Source: Crenothrix sp043729335
GTDB lineage: Bacteria > Pseudomonadota > Gammaproteobacteria > Methylococcales > Methylomonadaceae
Assembly (NCBI RefSeq): GCF_043729335.1
Contig: NZ_JAYTLQ010000042.1
Location: 1-64,000, forward strand
Direction: 5' to 3'
Length of the DNA stretch: 64,000 nt
Within the stretch, counting starts at the first letter, position 1. Each line of letters opens with the position of its first letter. This document shows positions 52,224 through 61,230 of the stretch, one piece after another. The notes beneath the pieces were generated by a model, which did not search any database, was not told the DNA's origin, and worked only from the letters and a program-made list of their open reading frames with translations. Both the position numbers and the translations under genes were made by a program.

Positions 52224-52721
52224 AAATACACCCAAATTGAATTGTACATGTTGAACTTAAATATAAGGGAACTGAGGTTAAAAACTCAATAAACAAGTAC
52301 AGCACTCAATAATCCAGTAAGATTTTTAACCTCCTCAAAACTGCCCTGTACACAAACATTTTACCGGTAAACATACAATGCCTCATCCAATAATAGCTAG
52401 GCACTTCCCCGTTAGAAAAATGAGTATAACTGACATCGATTTAACTGATAAGCATCGCTAAAAAGAAAATAAATCTATTGAAATCCACCTGATTTTCACT
52501 TTAATTGTAGCGTTAATATCTGCCCGGTAATTATTAATTATCATTGTATAAGGCGCTTATTTTTATAGAAATAGTTATAATTTTAATCGATTAATCATAA
52601 CTATTTAAAAAGCATTACTCAGCCTTAATGTTATAGCAAAAATACGCGATATCTGGACAAAGTTCAGCAAATTGGGCACAATTGCGCGTTAAATTGCGTT
52701 TAAATCTACAAAAATAACGAA
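52224..52721. other. AT-rich promoter region between sdaA and aroQ (divergent)
   Basis: About 500 bases of AT-rich DNA holding the divergent promoters of sdaA and aroQ-accBC. No gene, RNA structure or known operator is recognised. Confidence 0.5.
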
Positions 52722-53165
52722 ATGGCAGCTATAACCGTACTCAACGGCCCGAATTTAAATTTATTGGGGCTCCGTGAACCTGGGCACTACGGCGTAAAAA
52801 CGCTTGCTGAGATTCAAGGCGCTCTCGAAAAACAAGCAGCGTTACTTGATCACCAACTGCATTTTTATCAAAATAATGCCGAACATGAAATCATTGAGCT
52901 GATACATCAAGATTACGCCAACGCTGTCGACTTTATTATTATAAACCCGGCTGCCTTTACGCACACCAGTGTTGCTATACGTGATGCACTGCTGGCAACA
53001 AAAATACCTTTTATAGAAGTGCATTTATCAAACGTCCACGCCCGTGAGCCGTTTAGAAAGCACTCGTATTTCTCAGATATTGCCAAAGGCGTTATTTGTG
53101 GATTAGGCGCAACCGGATATGAACTGGCCTTACAGGCTGCACACCAGATATTAGCAGAGAGATAA
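52722..53165 (+). CDS. aroQ: 3-dehydroquinate dehydratase, type II
   Basis: AroQ dehydrates 3-dehydroquinate in the shikimate pathway. The 147-residue protein has the type II features: ITVLNGPNLNLLGLREPGHYG at the start (with the active Tyr), INPAAFTHTSVAIRDAL near residue 73, PFIEVHLSNVHAREPFRKHSYFS with the catalytic His, and GLGATGYELAL. It leads the aroQ-accB-accC operon typical of gammaproteobacteria, five bases before accB. Confidence 0.97.
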   Translation: MAAITVLNGPNLNLLGLREPGHYGVKTLAEIQGALEKQAALLDHQLHFYQNNAEHEIIELIHQDYANAVDFIIINPAAFTHTSVAIRDALLATKIPFIEVHLSNVHAREPFRKHSYFSDIAKGVICGLGATGYELALQAAHQILAER

Positions 53166-53170
53166 AACCC

Positions 53171-53608
53171 ATGGATATTAGAAAAATAAAAAAACTCATC
53201 GAAATCATAGAAGAATCCGGCATTGCCGAATTGGAAGTGAAGGAAGGCGAAGAATCGATACGCATCAGCCGGTATTCGACCAATACTGTGATGGCCGCGC
53301 CAATCAATTACGCACCCGCACCGCAAGGCGCAGCACTAGCCATAGCGGCTGCACCGGCGGAAGAAAAAATCACCGGACATATCGTCAAATCCCCAATGGT
53401 CGGCACGTTCTACCGCTCGGCATCGCCAGGTTCTAAGACCTTTGCCGAAATTGGCCAAGCGGTTAAAGCCGGTGATACCTTGTGCATCATTGAAGCCATG
53501 AAGATTCTCAACCAGATTGAAGCTGACAAAAGCGGCACGGTAAGCCAAGTGTTGGTGGATAACGCTGAGCCTGTCGAATACGGCCAGCCTTTGTTCGTCA
53601 TCGTATAA
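53171..53608 (+). CDS. accB: Acetyl-CoA carboxylase biotin carboxyl carrier protein
   Basis: AccB carries biotin for acetyl-CoA carboxylase in fatty acid synthesis. The 145-residue product has the N-terminal DIRKIKKLIEIIEESGIAELEVKEGEESIRISR helix, an Ala/Pro-rich linker and the biotinyl domain (VKSPMVGTFYRSASPG...) ending in CIIEAMKILNQIEA, with biotin on the Lys of EAMK. It is coupled to aroQ upstream and accC downstream (gap 25 bases). A thumb-like insertion is present, as in enteric AccB. Confidence 0.97.
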   Translation: MDIRKIKKLIEIIEESGIAELEVKEGEESIRISRYSTNTVMAAPINYAPAPQGAALAIAAAPAEEKITGHIVKSPMVGTFYRSASPGSKTFAEIGQAVKAGDTLCIIEAMKILNQIEADKSGTVSQVLVDNAEPVEYGQPLFVIV

Positions 53609-53633
53609 CTCAACCGGTAGGGAAACGAAACGT

Positions 53634-54977
53634 ATGTTCGACAAAATAGTAATCGCCAACCGAGGCGAGATTGCCTTGCGCATTCTTCGCGCATGCAGAG
53701 AATTAGGTGTAAAAGTAGTTGCGGTGCATTCTGAAGCCGACCGGGACTTAAAACATGTGCGCCTGGCCGATGAGTCGGTGTGTATTGGCCCAGCATCCTC
53801 CATAGACAGCTATCTGAATATTCCGGCCATTATCAGCGCGGCAGAAGTGACCGATGCCGAGGCCATTCATCCAGGCTACGGATTTTTATCCGAAAATGCT
53901 GATTTTTCGGAAAAAGTAAAGCAAAGCGGCTTTGTGTTCATAGGCCCCAATGCCGACACCATCCGCATGATGGGCGATAAAATCTCCGCCAAAAAAGCCA
54001 TGATTGCCGCCGGTGTGCCTTGCGTTCCTGGCGATAACACGCCGCTGGGCGATGACAATAAAACCAATTTGAAACTGGCGCATGAAATCGGTTATCCGGT
54101 TATCATTAAAGCCGCTGGTGGCGGTGGCGGTCGGGGTATGCGTACCGTGCATACTGAAGCGGCGTTAATCAATGCCATTGCCATGACCAAAGCCGAAGCC
54201 GGCAGTGCGTTTGGTAACCCGACCGTGTACATGGAAAAGTTTCTGGAAGATCCGCGCCATATTGAGTTCCAGGTCATGGCCGATTCGCACGGCAACGCCA
54301 TTCATTTGGGTGAACGCGATTGCTCCATGCAGCGCCGCCACCAAAAAGTGGTTGAAGAAGCGCCCGCACCTGGCATTACTGAAGCCCAGCGTAAAGCTAT
54401 TGGGGAACGTTGCGCCAAAGCTTGCGTAGATATTGGCTACTTAGGGGCAGGCACGTTTGAGTTTTTATATGAAAAAGGCGAGTTTTTCTTTATAGAAATG
54501 AACACTCGCGTGCAGGTCGAGCATCCAGTCACCGAAATGGTCACCGGTTTTGACATTGTCAAAGAGCAGCTACGCATTGCTTACGGCGAAAAACTGTCGA
54601 TCACCCAGGATCAAGTCAAAATGCAAGGCCACGCGATTGAATGCCGGTTGAACGCAGAAGATCCCAAAACCTTTATGCCCTGCCCTGGCACGATTGACCA
54701 GTTCCACATGCCGGGCGGCCCTGGTATCCGCTGCGAAACCCATATCTACAACGGTTACAAAGTGCCGCCGTATTACGATTCAATGATCGGTAAGTTGATT
54801 GCCCATGGCGAAAACCGCCAAAGTGCCATCGCCCGTATGAATACGGCGTTGAGTGAATTGATTATCGACGGCATTAAAACCAACATCCCCTTGCAGCAAG
54901 ACATTATGAATGACAGTGGCTTTGCCGCCGGTAGCCAGAACATTCATTATCTGGAAAAGAAATTGGGTATTACCTGA
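53634..54977 (+). CDS. accC: Acetyl-CoA carboxylase biotin carboxylase subunit
   Basis: AccC carboxylates biotin on AccB using ATP and bicarbonate. The 447-residue protein shows KIVIANRGEIALRILRACRELG, AIHPGYGFLSENADF, the glycine-rich AAGGGGGRGMR near residue 163, GERDCSMQRRHQKVVEEAPAP, and EMNTRVQVEHPVTEMVTG, all standard. A GGGA site precedes the ATG. A large palindrome and a terminator follow before prmA, so it ends the operon. Confidence 0.98.
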   Translation: MFDKIVIANRGEIALRILRACRELGVKVVAVHSEADRDLKHVRLADESVCIGPASSIDSYLNIPAIISAAEVTDAEAIHPGYGFLSENADFSEKVKQSGFVFIGPNADTIRMMGDKISAKKAMIAAGVPCVPGDNTPLGDDNKTNLKLAHEIGYPVIIKAAGGGGGRGMRTVHTEAALINAIAMTKAEAGSAFGNPTVYMEKFLEDPRHIEFQVMADSHGNAIHLGERDCSMQRRHQKVVEEAPAPGITEAQRKAIGERCAKACVDIGYLGAGTFEFLYEKGEFFFIEMNTRVQVEHPVTEMVTGFDIVKEQLRIAYGEKLSITQDQVKMQGHAIECRLNAEDPKTFMPCPGTIDQFHMPGGPGIRCETHIYNGYKVPPYYDSMIGKLIAHGENRQSAIARMNTALSELIIDGIKTNIPLQQDIMNDSGFAAGSQNIHYLEKKLGIT

Positions 54978-55000
54978 TAATTTTCCACGGAAAACTACCC

Positions 55001-55079
55001 TGTAGGTTGGGGTGACGTTAGGAACCCCAACATTGCAATGCACAAACTGTTGGGGTTCGTTGCCTCACCCCAACCTACA
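55001..55079. repeat. Long palindromic repeat, family C
   Basis: Two 32-nt arms (55001-55032 and 55048-55079) starting TGTAGGTTGGGGTGA and pairing except for a symmetric 6-nt internal loop; the central loop is 15 nt. It sits between accC and the terminator at 55114. This TAGGTTGGGGTGA-type element is known from other genomes as a dispersed repeat. Confidence 0.8.
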
Positions 55080-55113
55080 CATCGGTCTACAACGGGATTA
55101 AATCCCACACAAA

Positions 55114-55142
55114 AACAGGGTGTATGCACCCTGTTGTTTTTT
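55114..55142 (+). terminator. Rho-independent terminator between accC and prmA
   Basis: A 9-bp stem (AACAGGGTG 55114-55122 / CACCCTGTT 55127-55135) with a 4-nt loop, directly followed by G and seven T residues. It ends only 25 bases before the prmA start codon, so prmA needs either read-through or a promoter inside or before the hairpin. Confidence 0.85.
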
Positions 55143-55167
55143 TAAAGACACTGTTTTCTAGGACACT

Positions 55168-56046
55168 ATGGCCTGGCATCAACTTTCTGTTATCAGCGAC
55201 GAACACACAGCACCTCTTATTGCCGATTTTTTCAGTGACCTGGGCGCAGTCTCGGTCACCTACATGGACGCTGAAGACGAGCCGGTGTACGAACCGGCTA
55301 TCGGTGAAACCAAAATCTGGAGCAACACCCAGGTGATTGCCCTGTACGAACTGGACGCTGATCCAGACGCTATTAAAGCCCAAGTCATCGAACATTTCCA
55401 AAGCCAAGCTTTACTTAACTGGCAATACGACGAAATTGGCGACCAGGCCTGGGAACGCGCCTGGATGGAATTTTACAAGCCGATGAAGTTTGCCGATAAA
55501 CTCTGGGTCTGCCCCACCGACCAGCAACAGCACGAGCCAAAAACCGTGTGTTTGATACTCGACCCAGGTTTGGCGTTTGGCACCGGCACGCACCCGACCA
55601 CCGCTTTATGTTTAGAATGGTTGGCCAGCCACGATCTGACCGGCAAAACCGTGATTGACTATGGCTGTGGATCAGGAATACTGGCGGTAGCGGCGGTGTT
55701 ATTAGGCGCAAAGATTGCCCATGCGGTCGATATTGACCCCCAAGCTATCACCGCCACCGAAAGCAATGCCTTAAAAAACAATGTGCAGGACAAAATCCAC
55801 TGCTATCTGCCAAACGATTTCCCTGTGCTGCAAGCTGATATTGTACTGGCTAATATATTGGCCAAACCCTTAATTGATATGTCCGAGATGATCGCCAGCT
55901 TGCTGGTACCAAACGGCACGTTGATTTTATCCGGCATTTTGCATGAACAGGCCGACGCTGTTATCACCGCCTACCAAAGCCACATCGCGCTGCAACCTTT
56001 GGTGCAACAAGAAGACTGGATCCGCTTGTCGGGTGCAAAACATTAA
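55168..56046 (+). CDS. prmA: Ribosomal protein L11 methyltransferase
   Basis: PrmA trimethylates ribosomal protein L11. The 292-residue product has an N-terminal substrate-recognition domain (WHQLSVISDEHTAPLIADFFSDLGAVSVTYMDA) and a SAM-binding domain with LAFGTGTHPTTALCLEWL, VIDYGCGSGILAVAAVLLGA, and NILAKPLIDM (the NxLxxP-like motif). It lies after accC in conserved gammaproteobacterial order, though here separated by a terminator. Confidence 0.97.
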   Translation: MAWHQLSVISDEHTAPLIADFFSDLGAVSVTYMDAEDEPVYEPAIGETKIWSNTQVIALYELDADPDAIKAQVIEHFQSQALLNWQYDEIGDQAWERAWMEFYKPMKFADKLWVCPTDQQQHEPKTVCLILDPGLAFGTGTHPTTALCLEWLASHDLTGKTVIDYGCGSGILAVAAVLLGAKIAHAVDIDPQAITATESNALKNNVQDKIHCYLPNDFPVLQADIVLANILAKPLIDMSEMIASLLVPNGTLILSGILHEQADAVITAYQSHIALQPLVQQEDWIRLSGAKH

Positions 56047-56069
56047 CCCTAACATACTCCAGACCACAC

Positions 56070-57266
56070 ATGGCGCACCCCGAACTTTTTCTTAAAAAAA
56101 ACGAAGACATCCGCCTACGCAAAGGCCATCTTTGGGTTTTCAGCAACGAAGTGGACAGCAAACGCTCACCACTGGAGGGCTTTACCGCCGGTGACTTGGT
56201 ACACATTATCAGCAGTGACGGCAAGAACATGGGCACGGCCTACGTCAACCCCAACACCTTGGTGTGCGCACGTTTACTGTCGCGCAAAGCCAATTTAAAA
56301 TGCGGCATTAACTTTTTTAAAGACCGCATCGCCACCGCCTTGCAACTGCGTGAAAAGCTGTTTGATAAACCCTACTACCGGCTGATTTTTGGCGAAAGCG
56401 ACGGCCTGCCAGGCTTGGTGATCGACCGTTTTGGTGACGTGTTGTCGGTGCAAATTACTACGGCGGGTATAGAGCAGCGCAAAGACACCCTGGTTGCCGC
56501 CTTGGTGGAGTTGCTAAGCCCGGTTGCTATCGTGCTTAAAAATGACAACAGCCATCGCAGCCAAGAAGGCTTAGGGCTGGAATCAGAAGTCATCTACGGC
56601 ACGTTGCCAGATAACGTGATAATTGAAGAAAACGGCGCACAGTTTAAGATTGATATTTTAAACGGCCAAAAAACCGGCTGGTTTTATGATCACCGTGCCA
56701 GCCGCGCCGTAGTGGCAGGCTTTGCCAAAGGCCAGCGGGTGCTGGATTTGTTCTCTTATACCGGCGCGTGGGGTGTCCCTGCGGCGCTTGCCGGTGCTAC
56801 GGATGTGATCTGTGTCGATGGCTCGGAAGCTGCGCTGAATCTGGCCTTGGAAAACGCCAAACTCAATAACACAGTGGATAATATGCAGTTTATCCGTTCC
56901 GATGTGTTTGAGTTTTTGAAGCAAGCGCGGCTTGACAACGAACTGTACGACATTATTATCTTAGACCCGCCGGCGCTGGTTAAACGCAAAAAAGATTTTA
57001 AACTGGGTTATGAAGCTTACCGACGGCTAAACCATTTGGCGCTGCAAGTGTTGGCCAAAAATGGCATCTTGGTGTCGGCCTCGTGTTCGCACCATTTAAG
57101 CCGCGAAAATCTGCACGAATTGCTAAGGTCATCAGGTAAACACATCGACCGGCACCTGGTATTTTTTGCCAGTGGCGGCCAAGGACCGGATCATCCGATT
57201 GACCCTGCGGCACCTGAAACCGAATATTTAAAGACATTTTTTTGCTCCGTCTCTTCAAGCTTATAA
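56070..57266 (+). CDS. rlmI: Class I SAM-dependent rRNA methyltransferase, RlmI type
   Basis: RlmI methylates C5 of cytosine in 23S rRNA. The 398-residue protein has an N-terminal PUA domain (LRKGHLWVFSNEVDS), a central EEHKFKI-like part (FKIDILNGQKTGWFYDHRASRAVV), SAM-binding VLDLFSYTGAWGVPAAL, and the catalytic ILDPPALVKRKKDF and SCSHHLSRE with the nucleophilic Cys. It could also be called RlmK-like, but the PUA order fits RlmI best. The spacing to prmA is 23 bases, so the two may be cotranscribed. Confidence 0.92.
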   Translation: MAHPELFLKKNEDIRLRKGHLWVFSNEVDSKRSPLEGFTAGDLVHIISSDGKNMGTAYVNPNTLVCARLLSRKANLKCGINFFKDRIATALQLREKLFDKPYYRLIFGESDGLPGLVIDRFGDVLSVQITTAGIEQRKDTLVAALVELLSPVAIVLKNDNSHRSQEGLGLESEVIYGTLPDNVIIEENGAQFKIDILNGQKTGWFYDHRASRAVVAGFAKGQRVLDLFSYTGAWGVPAALAGATDVICVDGSEAALNLALENAKLNNTVDNMQFIRSDVFEFLKQARLDNELYDIIILDPPALVKRKKDFKLGYEAYRRLNHLALQVLAKNGILVSASCSHHLSRENLHELLRSSGKHIDRHLVFFASGGQGPDHPIDPAAPETEYLKTFFCSVSSSL

Positions 57267-57284
57267 AGTTATTGAGGCATCGTT

Positions 57285-57482
57285 ATGGCCACTGTAGAAT
57301 ATAAAAAACCTTGCGACCTGTGCGGCCAACCTGTCGAAATTGAAGGCTTTACCCTGATTACCGACAAAGGCCAACAGCTGTTTTGTTGCGGGGGCTGTGT
57401 CAGTATTTATCGTTTACTGCACAGTAATATAGCTATGACAAACACTAAACCATCAACTCATAATAAAAAAGAGGATTCCTAA
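57285..57482 (+). CDS. Small metal-binding protein, ATPase-cat_bd-like
   Basis: The 65-residue protein has a CDLCGQPVEIEGF motif followed by QLFCCGGCVSIYRLL. This CxxC...CCxGC pattern is seen at the N-terminus of copper-transporting P-type ATPases (PF12156-like), but here it stands alone. The rest is a short basic/Ser/Thr tail. It may bind or pass on a metal, possibly a zinc or copper sensor/chaperone. GAGG precedes the ATG. It sits between rlmI and the next small protein, 18 bases after rlmI. Confidence 0.75.
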   Translation: MATVEYKKPCDLCGQPVEIEGFTLITDKGQQLFCCGGCVSIYRLLHSNIAMTNTKPSTHNKKEDS

Positions 57483-57486
57483 AACA

Positions 57487-58014
57487 ATGAAAGCCTGTGA
57501 TTCTTGTAACGGCCGTGCTGTCATCGGCAAACACCACAATAATGTCCCTGTCTGGAAAAGGGCAATTGGCATGGTGCTGGTGTATTTACCCATCGTCACT
57601 TTGCCGTTTGTGTTTATCAGCGCCTATTTAACCTATTACCACCTGATTTTAATCGGCGGCGAGAACATTAAAAAACTGTCTGATTTTTTACCTGATAGAG
57701 CCAGTCATCGCTATACACTTAAAAATCAAATCACTATGCATGGCTCATTTAAAGCCAGCTTATCGCAGTACAAATTATTTTGGATACTCAATTGCACTTG
57801 GTATTGTCCGGTCAGTGTTGCTGTATTTGAATGGCATGCCTACTTGGTAAAAATTGTCGAAAATTGGTGGTGTCCGTTTACCCACGAGAAAAAAGAAGGC
57901 TATAGCGACGCCAAGATTGATAAGTCTTTCTGGCATATCTATCCCGAAGACATCGTTAAGCTAGAAAAAGAAGACCGCGACAACCCCATCTGGAATGACG
58001 AGCAAGACAAGTAA
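57487..58014 (+). CDS. Small membrane-anchored protein with N-terminal CxxC motif
   Basis: The 175-residue product has KACDSCNGRAVIGKHH at the N-terminus, a hydrophobic stretch of about 35 residues forming one or two helices (AIGMVLVYLPIVTLPFVFISAYLTYYHLILIGG), then a soluble domain with aromatic/Cys-rich sequence (FWILNCTWYCPVSVAVFEWHAY, WWCPFTHEKKEG). No family is recognised. It follows the metal-binding protein by four bases and is probably its partner; the AGGA of AAGAGGATTCC is the ribosome-binding site. Confidence 0.7.
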   Translation: MKACDSCNGRAVIGKHHNNVPVWKRAIGMVLVYLPIVTLPFVFISAYLTYYHLILIGGENIKKLSDFLPDRASHRYTLKNQITMHGSFKASLSQYKLFWILNCTWYCPVSVAVFEWHAYLVKIVENWWCPFTHEKKEGYSDAKIDKSFWHIYPEDIVKLEKEDRDNPIWNDEQDK

Positions 58015-58025
58015 ACCGGTCACTC

Positions 58026-59009
58026 ATGCGCATAGGATCTTATCAACTCAGCAATAAGCTGATCGTCGCGCCGATGGCTGGCGTCAGTGACCGCCCATTT
58101 CGGGCCGTGTGCAAACAGTTTGGCGCAGGCTTGGCTGTGTCCGAAATGGTGGCTTCCCATCCCGATTTACGCCGACATGAAAAGACCTTGTTAAGAACTA
58201 ACCATGATGGCGAAACCGGCCTGCGCTCGGTGCAGATTGTCGGCACCAACCCAGCGCAGATGGCGGATGCAGCCAGATTTAACGCCGAGCGCGGCGCGCA
58301 TATTATTGATATTAATATGGGTTGCCCGGCCAAAAAAGTCTGTGCAGTCGCCGCAGGTTCGGCGTTATTGCGTGACGAGCCTTTGGTGCAGCAAATTTTG
58401 GAGGCGGTTGTGGGGGCGGTGGATATTCCGGTCACGCTAAAAATCCGTACCGGCTGGGATTTGGAAAACCGTAACGCGGTAAATATCGCCAAAATTGCTG
58501 AAAACGCAGGCGTTAGCGCGTTGACGGTACATGGCCGTACCCGCGCTTGCAAGTTTGAAGGCCATGCCGAGTACGACACCATTAAAGCTGTTAAGCAAGC
58601 GGTCAACATACCCATTATTGCCAACGGAGATATTGACAGCGCCGAAAAAGCCGTGCAGGTTTTGCAACACACTGGCGCAGATGCCATTATGATCGGTCGG
58701 GCTGCACAAGGTAATCCGTGGCTGTTTTCTGAAATCGAGCATTTTATGCGCTACGGCAAAGTTTTAGCTAGGCCGTCGCTGGCTGACATTCATAATGTAC
58801 TGGCCGGGCATTTGGAAAAACTCTATAGTTTTTACGGTGCTGTGATGGGTGTTAGAATAGCCCGCAAGCACATCGGTTGGTATTTTAATCACCTTGACGG
58901 CATCAGCCAAAGCAGCAAACAATCAATCAACCAAGCGCAAACACCCACCCAACAAACGCAGTTGGTTGCTATGGTATTTAACCATTTAACGAGTGAGATT
59001 GCCGCATGA
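58026..59009 (+). CDS. dusB: tRNA-dihydrouridine synthase B
   Basis: DusB reduces uridine to dihydrouridine in tRNA with FMN and NADPH. The 327-residue protein shows LIVAPMAGVSDRPFRAVC, QIVGTNPAQMADAARF, the active MGCPAKKVC with the catalytic Cys near residue 100, VTLKIRTGWD, HGRTRACKFEG, and MIGRAAQGNPWLF, followed by a C-terminal tRNA-binding helical domain. It overlaps fis by four bases, the well-known dusB-fis operon of gammaproteobacteria. Confidence 0.97.
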   Translation: MRIGSYQLSNKLIVAPMAGVSDRPFRAVCKQFGAGLAVSEMVASHPDLRRHEKTLLRTNHDGETGLRSVQIVGTNPAQMADAARFNAERGAHIIDINMGCPAKKVCAVAAGSALLRDEPLVQQILEAVVGAVDIPVTLKIRTGWDLENRNAVNIAKIAENAGVSALTVHGRTRACKFEGHAEYDTIKAVKQAVNIPIIANGDIDSAEKAVQVLQHTGADAIMIGRAAQGNPWLFSEIEHFMRYGKVLARPSLADIHNVLAGHLEKLYSFYGAVMGVRIARKHIGWYFNHLDGISQSSKQSINQAQTPTQQTQLVAMVFNHLTSEIAA

Positions 59010-59293
59010 TGGAAGCATCCCAAAAAAACGCCGACATTGTTGAAATTAAGCCCAGACGCGCCGATGACGTGCCGCTGTCTATCCATGTTAAAATCGCCAT
59101 AGACCATTATTTTGCCCATCTCAATGGCTACGATGCCGTTGATTTATACGAGATAGTGATGAGCGAAGTTGAAAAACCGCTATTGGAAGCGGTGTTGGAG
59201 CACACGGGGCATAACCAAACCAAAGCGGCTAAAGCTTTGGGCTTAAGTCGCAGTACCTTGCGTAAAAAGCTTGATCAATATCAAATTTCATAA
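59006..59293 (+). CDS. fis: Nucleoid-associated DNA-binding protein Fis
   Basis: Fis bends DNA and regulates many genes, including rRNA promoters. The 95-residue protein has the N-terminal beta/helix region (residues 20-60) and the C-terminal helix-turn-helix HTGHNQTKAAKALGLSRSTLRKKLDQY, essentially identical in pattern to E. coli Fis (98 residues). It overlaps dusB by four bases. A family D repeat follows it. Confidence 0.97.
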   Translation: MMEASQKNADIVEIKPRRADDVPLSIHVKIAIDHYFAHLNGYDAVDLYEIVMSEVEKPLLEAVLEHTGHNQTKAAKALGLSRSTLRKKLDQYQIS

Positions 59294-59309
59294 TTATTAT
59301 AATTACGCC

Positions 59310-59440
59310 TTGTCCACGAAAAACACGAAAAATATCAGCCAACTAATCCATGACATAGTAGCCCGTCTGAAACGCAATAACATATTGATTTATAGACTAC
59401 TGCACTAAATAGCCCTCTTTTTCGTGTTTTTCGTGGACAA
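59310..59440. repeat. Family D element with perfect 23-bp terminal inverted repeats (fis-purH)
   Basis: The arms at 59310-59332 and 59418-59440 are perfect inverted repeats of 23 bp (start TTGTCCACGAAAAACACG), with 85 bases between them. A related element with imperfect arms lies after purH at 61089-61175. The structure is that of a MITE or other non-coding mobile repeat. Confidence 0.8.
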
Positions 59441-59517
59441 CTTAATTCAATGAAATTACACACCGAATTATTGTTCTATTTATCCACCGATTTAAAACCA
59501 CCGTCACAAAGGTAATC

Positions 59518-61077
59518 ATGCAAAAAAAAATCACGCGGGCACTGGTCAGTGTTTCCGATAAAACTGGCGTTGTAGACTTTTGCCGCGAACTGCACCAACT
59601 GGGCATCGAAATTTTATCCACTGGCGGTACGGCCAAAGCATTGGCCGAGAACAATATTCCCGTTATCGAAGTGTCCGAACATACCGGCTCACCGGAAATT
59701 ATGGATGGCCGCGTTAAAACCCTGCACCCGAAAATTCACGGCGGTATCTTGGCACGTCGCGGACTTGATGAGGCAGTGATGGTCGAAAATGGCATCAAGC
59801 CAATAGATATGGTCGTGGTCAATTTATACCCGTTTGAGCAAACCATCGCCAAAGCCGATTGCAGTTTTGAAGATGCCATCGAAAACATCGATATTGGCGG
59901 CCCGACCATGATCCGTGCGGCGGCTAAAAACCATAACGATGTGGCGGTTATTGTAAGCCCTGCCGATTACGCCGATGTTATCATTGAACTGAAAGCCAAC
60001 AACGCCAGCTTGTCACAACAAACCCGCTTTAAACTGGCACTGACCAGCTTTGAACACACGGCCAGTTACGACACAGCAATTGCGAGCTATTTAGGTAAAC
60101 TCAATGCTAAACAATTTCCGGATACCCTGAACCTGCAATTCTATCGCAACACCCATTTGCGTTACGGCGAAAACCCGCACCAAAACGCGGCGTTTTACCA
60201 AGAGAAAACGCCCGCATCCGGCACTATTGCCGCTGCCAAACAACTGCAAGGCAAAGAGCTATCTTATAACAATATCGCCGATGCCGATGCGGCTTTGGAA
60301 TGTGTTAAAGCCTTTACCGATAAACCGACTTGCGTCATCGTCAAACATGCCAACCCATGTGGTGTGGCAGAAGCGGATACTCTTTTGACTGCTTACGACA
60401 AAGCCTATCAAACCGACCCCACTTCAGCATTTGGCGGCATTATTGCTTTCAATCAAGAGCTGGATGAACAAACCGCCAGCGAGATCATCAAGCGCCAGTT
60501 TGTTGAAGTGGTTATTGCACCAACGATCAGTGCCGCTGCCCAAGCCGTGTTGAGCGCCAAACAAAACATCCGCGTGATGGAATGCGGGACATGGGCCACC
60601 GCCAAACAAAACAGTCTGGATTTTAAACGCGTCACCGGCGGCTTGTTGGTGCAAGATAACGACAATGGCACGATTGAACGTAGCCAGTTAAAGGTAGTCA
60701 GTCAACGCATCCCTACCGAACAGCAAATTGATGACTTGCTGTTTGCCTGGAAAGTGGCCAAGTTTGTTAAATCCAACGCTATTGTTTACGTCAAAGACGG
60801 CCAGACCATCGGCGTGGGTGCAGGCCAAATGAGCCGCGTGTATTCGGCCAAAATTGCCGGTATTAAAGCGGCGGATGAAGGCTTGGAAGTGCCTGGTTCT
60901 GCAATGGCATCGGATGCGTTCTTCCCGTTCCGTGATGGTATAGATTCTGCCGCTGCCGCTGGCATTACAGCCATTATCCAGCCCGGTGGTTCGGTGCGGG
61001 ATAACGAAGTGATTGCCGCTGCGGATGAACACAATATTGCGATGGTGTTTACCGGTATGCGGCATTTTAGGCATTAA
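59518..61077 (+). CDS. purH: Bifunctional AICAR formyltransferase/IMP cyclohydrolase
   Basis: PurH carries out the last two steps of IMP synthesis. The 519-residue protein has the N-terminal cyclohydrolase part (ALVSVSDKTGVVDFCREL, STGGTAKAL, VSEHTGSPEIMDGRVKTLHPKIHGGIL) and the C-terminal formyltransferase part with LRYGENPHQNAAFY, KHANPCGVA, SAFGGIIAFN, AMASDAFFPFRDGIDSA and IQPGGSVRD. AAGG precedes the ATG. It is flanked on both sides by family D repeats. Confidence 0.98.
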   Translation: MQKKITRALVSVSDKTGVVDFCRELHQLGIEILSTGGTAKALAENNIPVIEVSEHTGSPEIMDGRVKTLHPKIHGGILARRGLDEAVMVENGIKPIDMVVVNLYPFEQTIAKADCSFEDAIENIDIGGPTMIRAAAKNHNDVAVIVSPADYADVIIELKANNASLSQQTRFKLALTSFEHTASYDTAIASYLGKLNAKQFPDTLNLQFYRNTHLRYGENPHQNAAFYQEKTPASGTIAAAKQLQGKELSYNNIADADAALECVKAFTDKPTCVIVKHANPCGVAEADTLLTAYDKAYQTDPTSAFGGIIAFNQELDEQTASEIIKRQFVEVVIAPTISAAAQAVLSAKQNIRVMECGTWATAKQNSLDFKRVTGGLLVQDNDNGTIERSQLKVVSQRIPTEQQIDDLLFAWKVAKFVKSNAIVYVKDGQTIGVGAGQMSRVYSAKIAGIKAADEGLEVPGSAMASDAFFPFRDGIDSAAAAGITAIIQPGGSVRDNEVIAAADEHNIAMVFTGMRHFRH

Positions 61078-61088
61078 GGCGATTTTAT

Positions 61089-61175
61089 TTGTCCACGAAA
61101 GACACGAAAATACAAAAAACTATTTATTTAAACATTATGATACTGCCCCCTACGTTCGTGTTTTTTCGTGGATAA
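61089..61175. repeat. Family D element, diverged copy (purH-purD)
   Basis: The arms at 61089-61111 and 61155-61175 have TTGTCCACGAAAGACACG at the left and a matching right end (TTCGTGTTTTTTCGTGGATAA), with a few mismatches. The interior is shorter (43 bases) than in the copy at 59310-59440 and differs in sequence. Confidence 0.75.
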
Positions 61176-61230
61176 TCCTGTGTTCTATCAATAACCGAAT
61201 TTTGCATAACTCACATTTACGAGAATCTCC

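Noticed and set aside
55001..55079. Family C repeat as part of a CRISPR array
   Set aside because: It is a single palindrome with no regularly spaced repeats or spacers.
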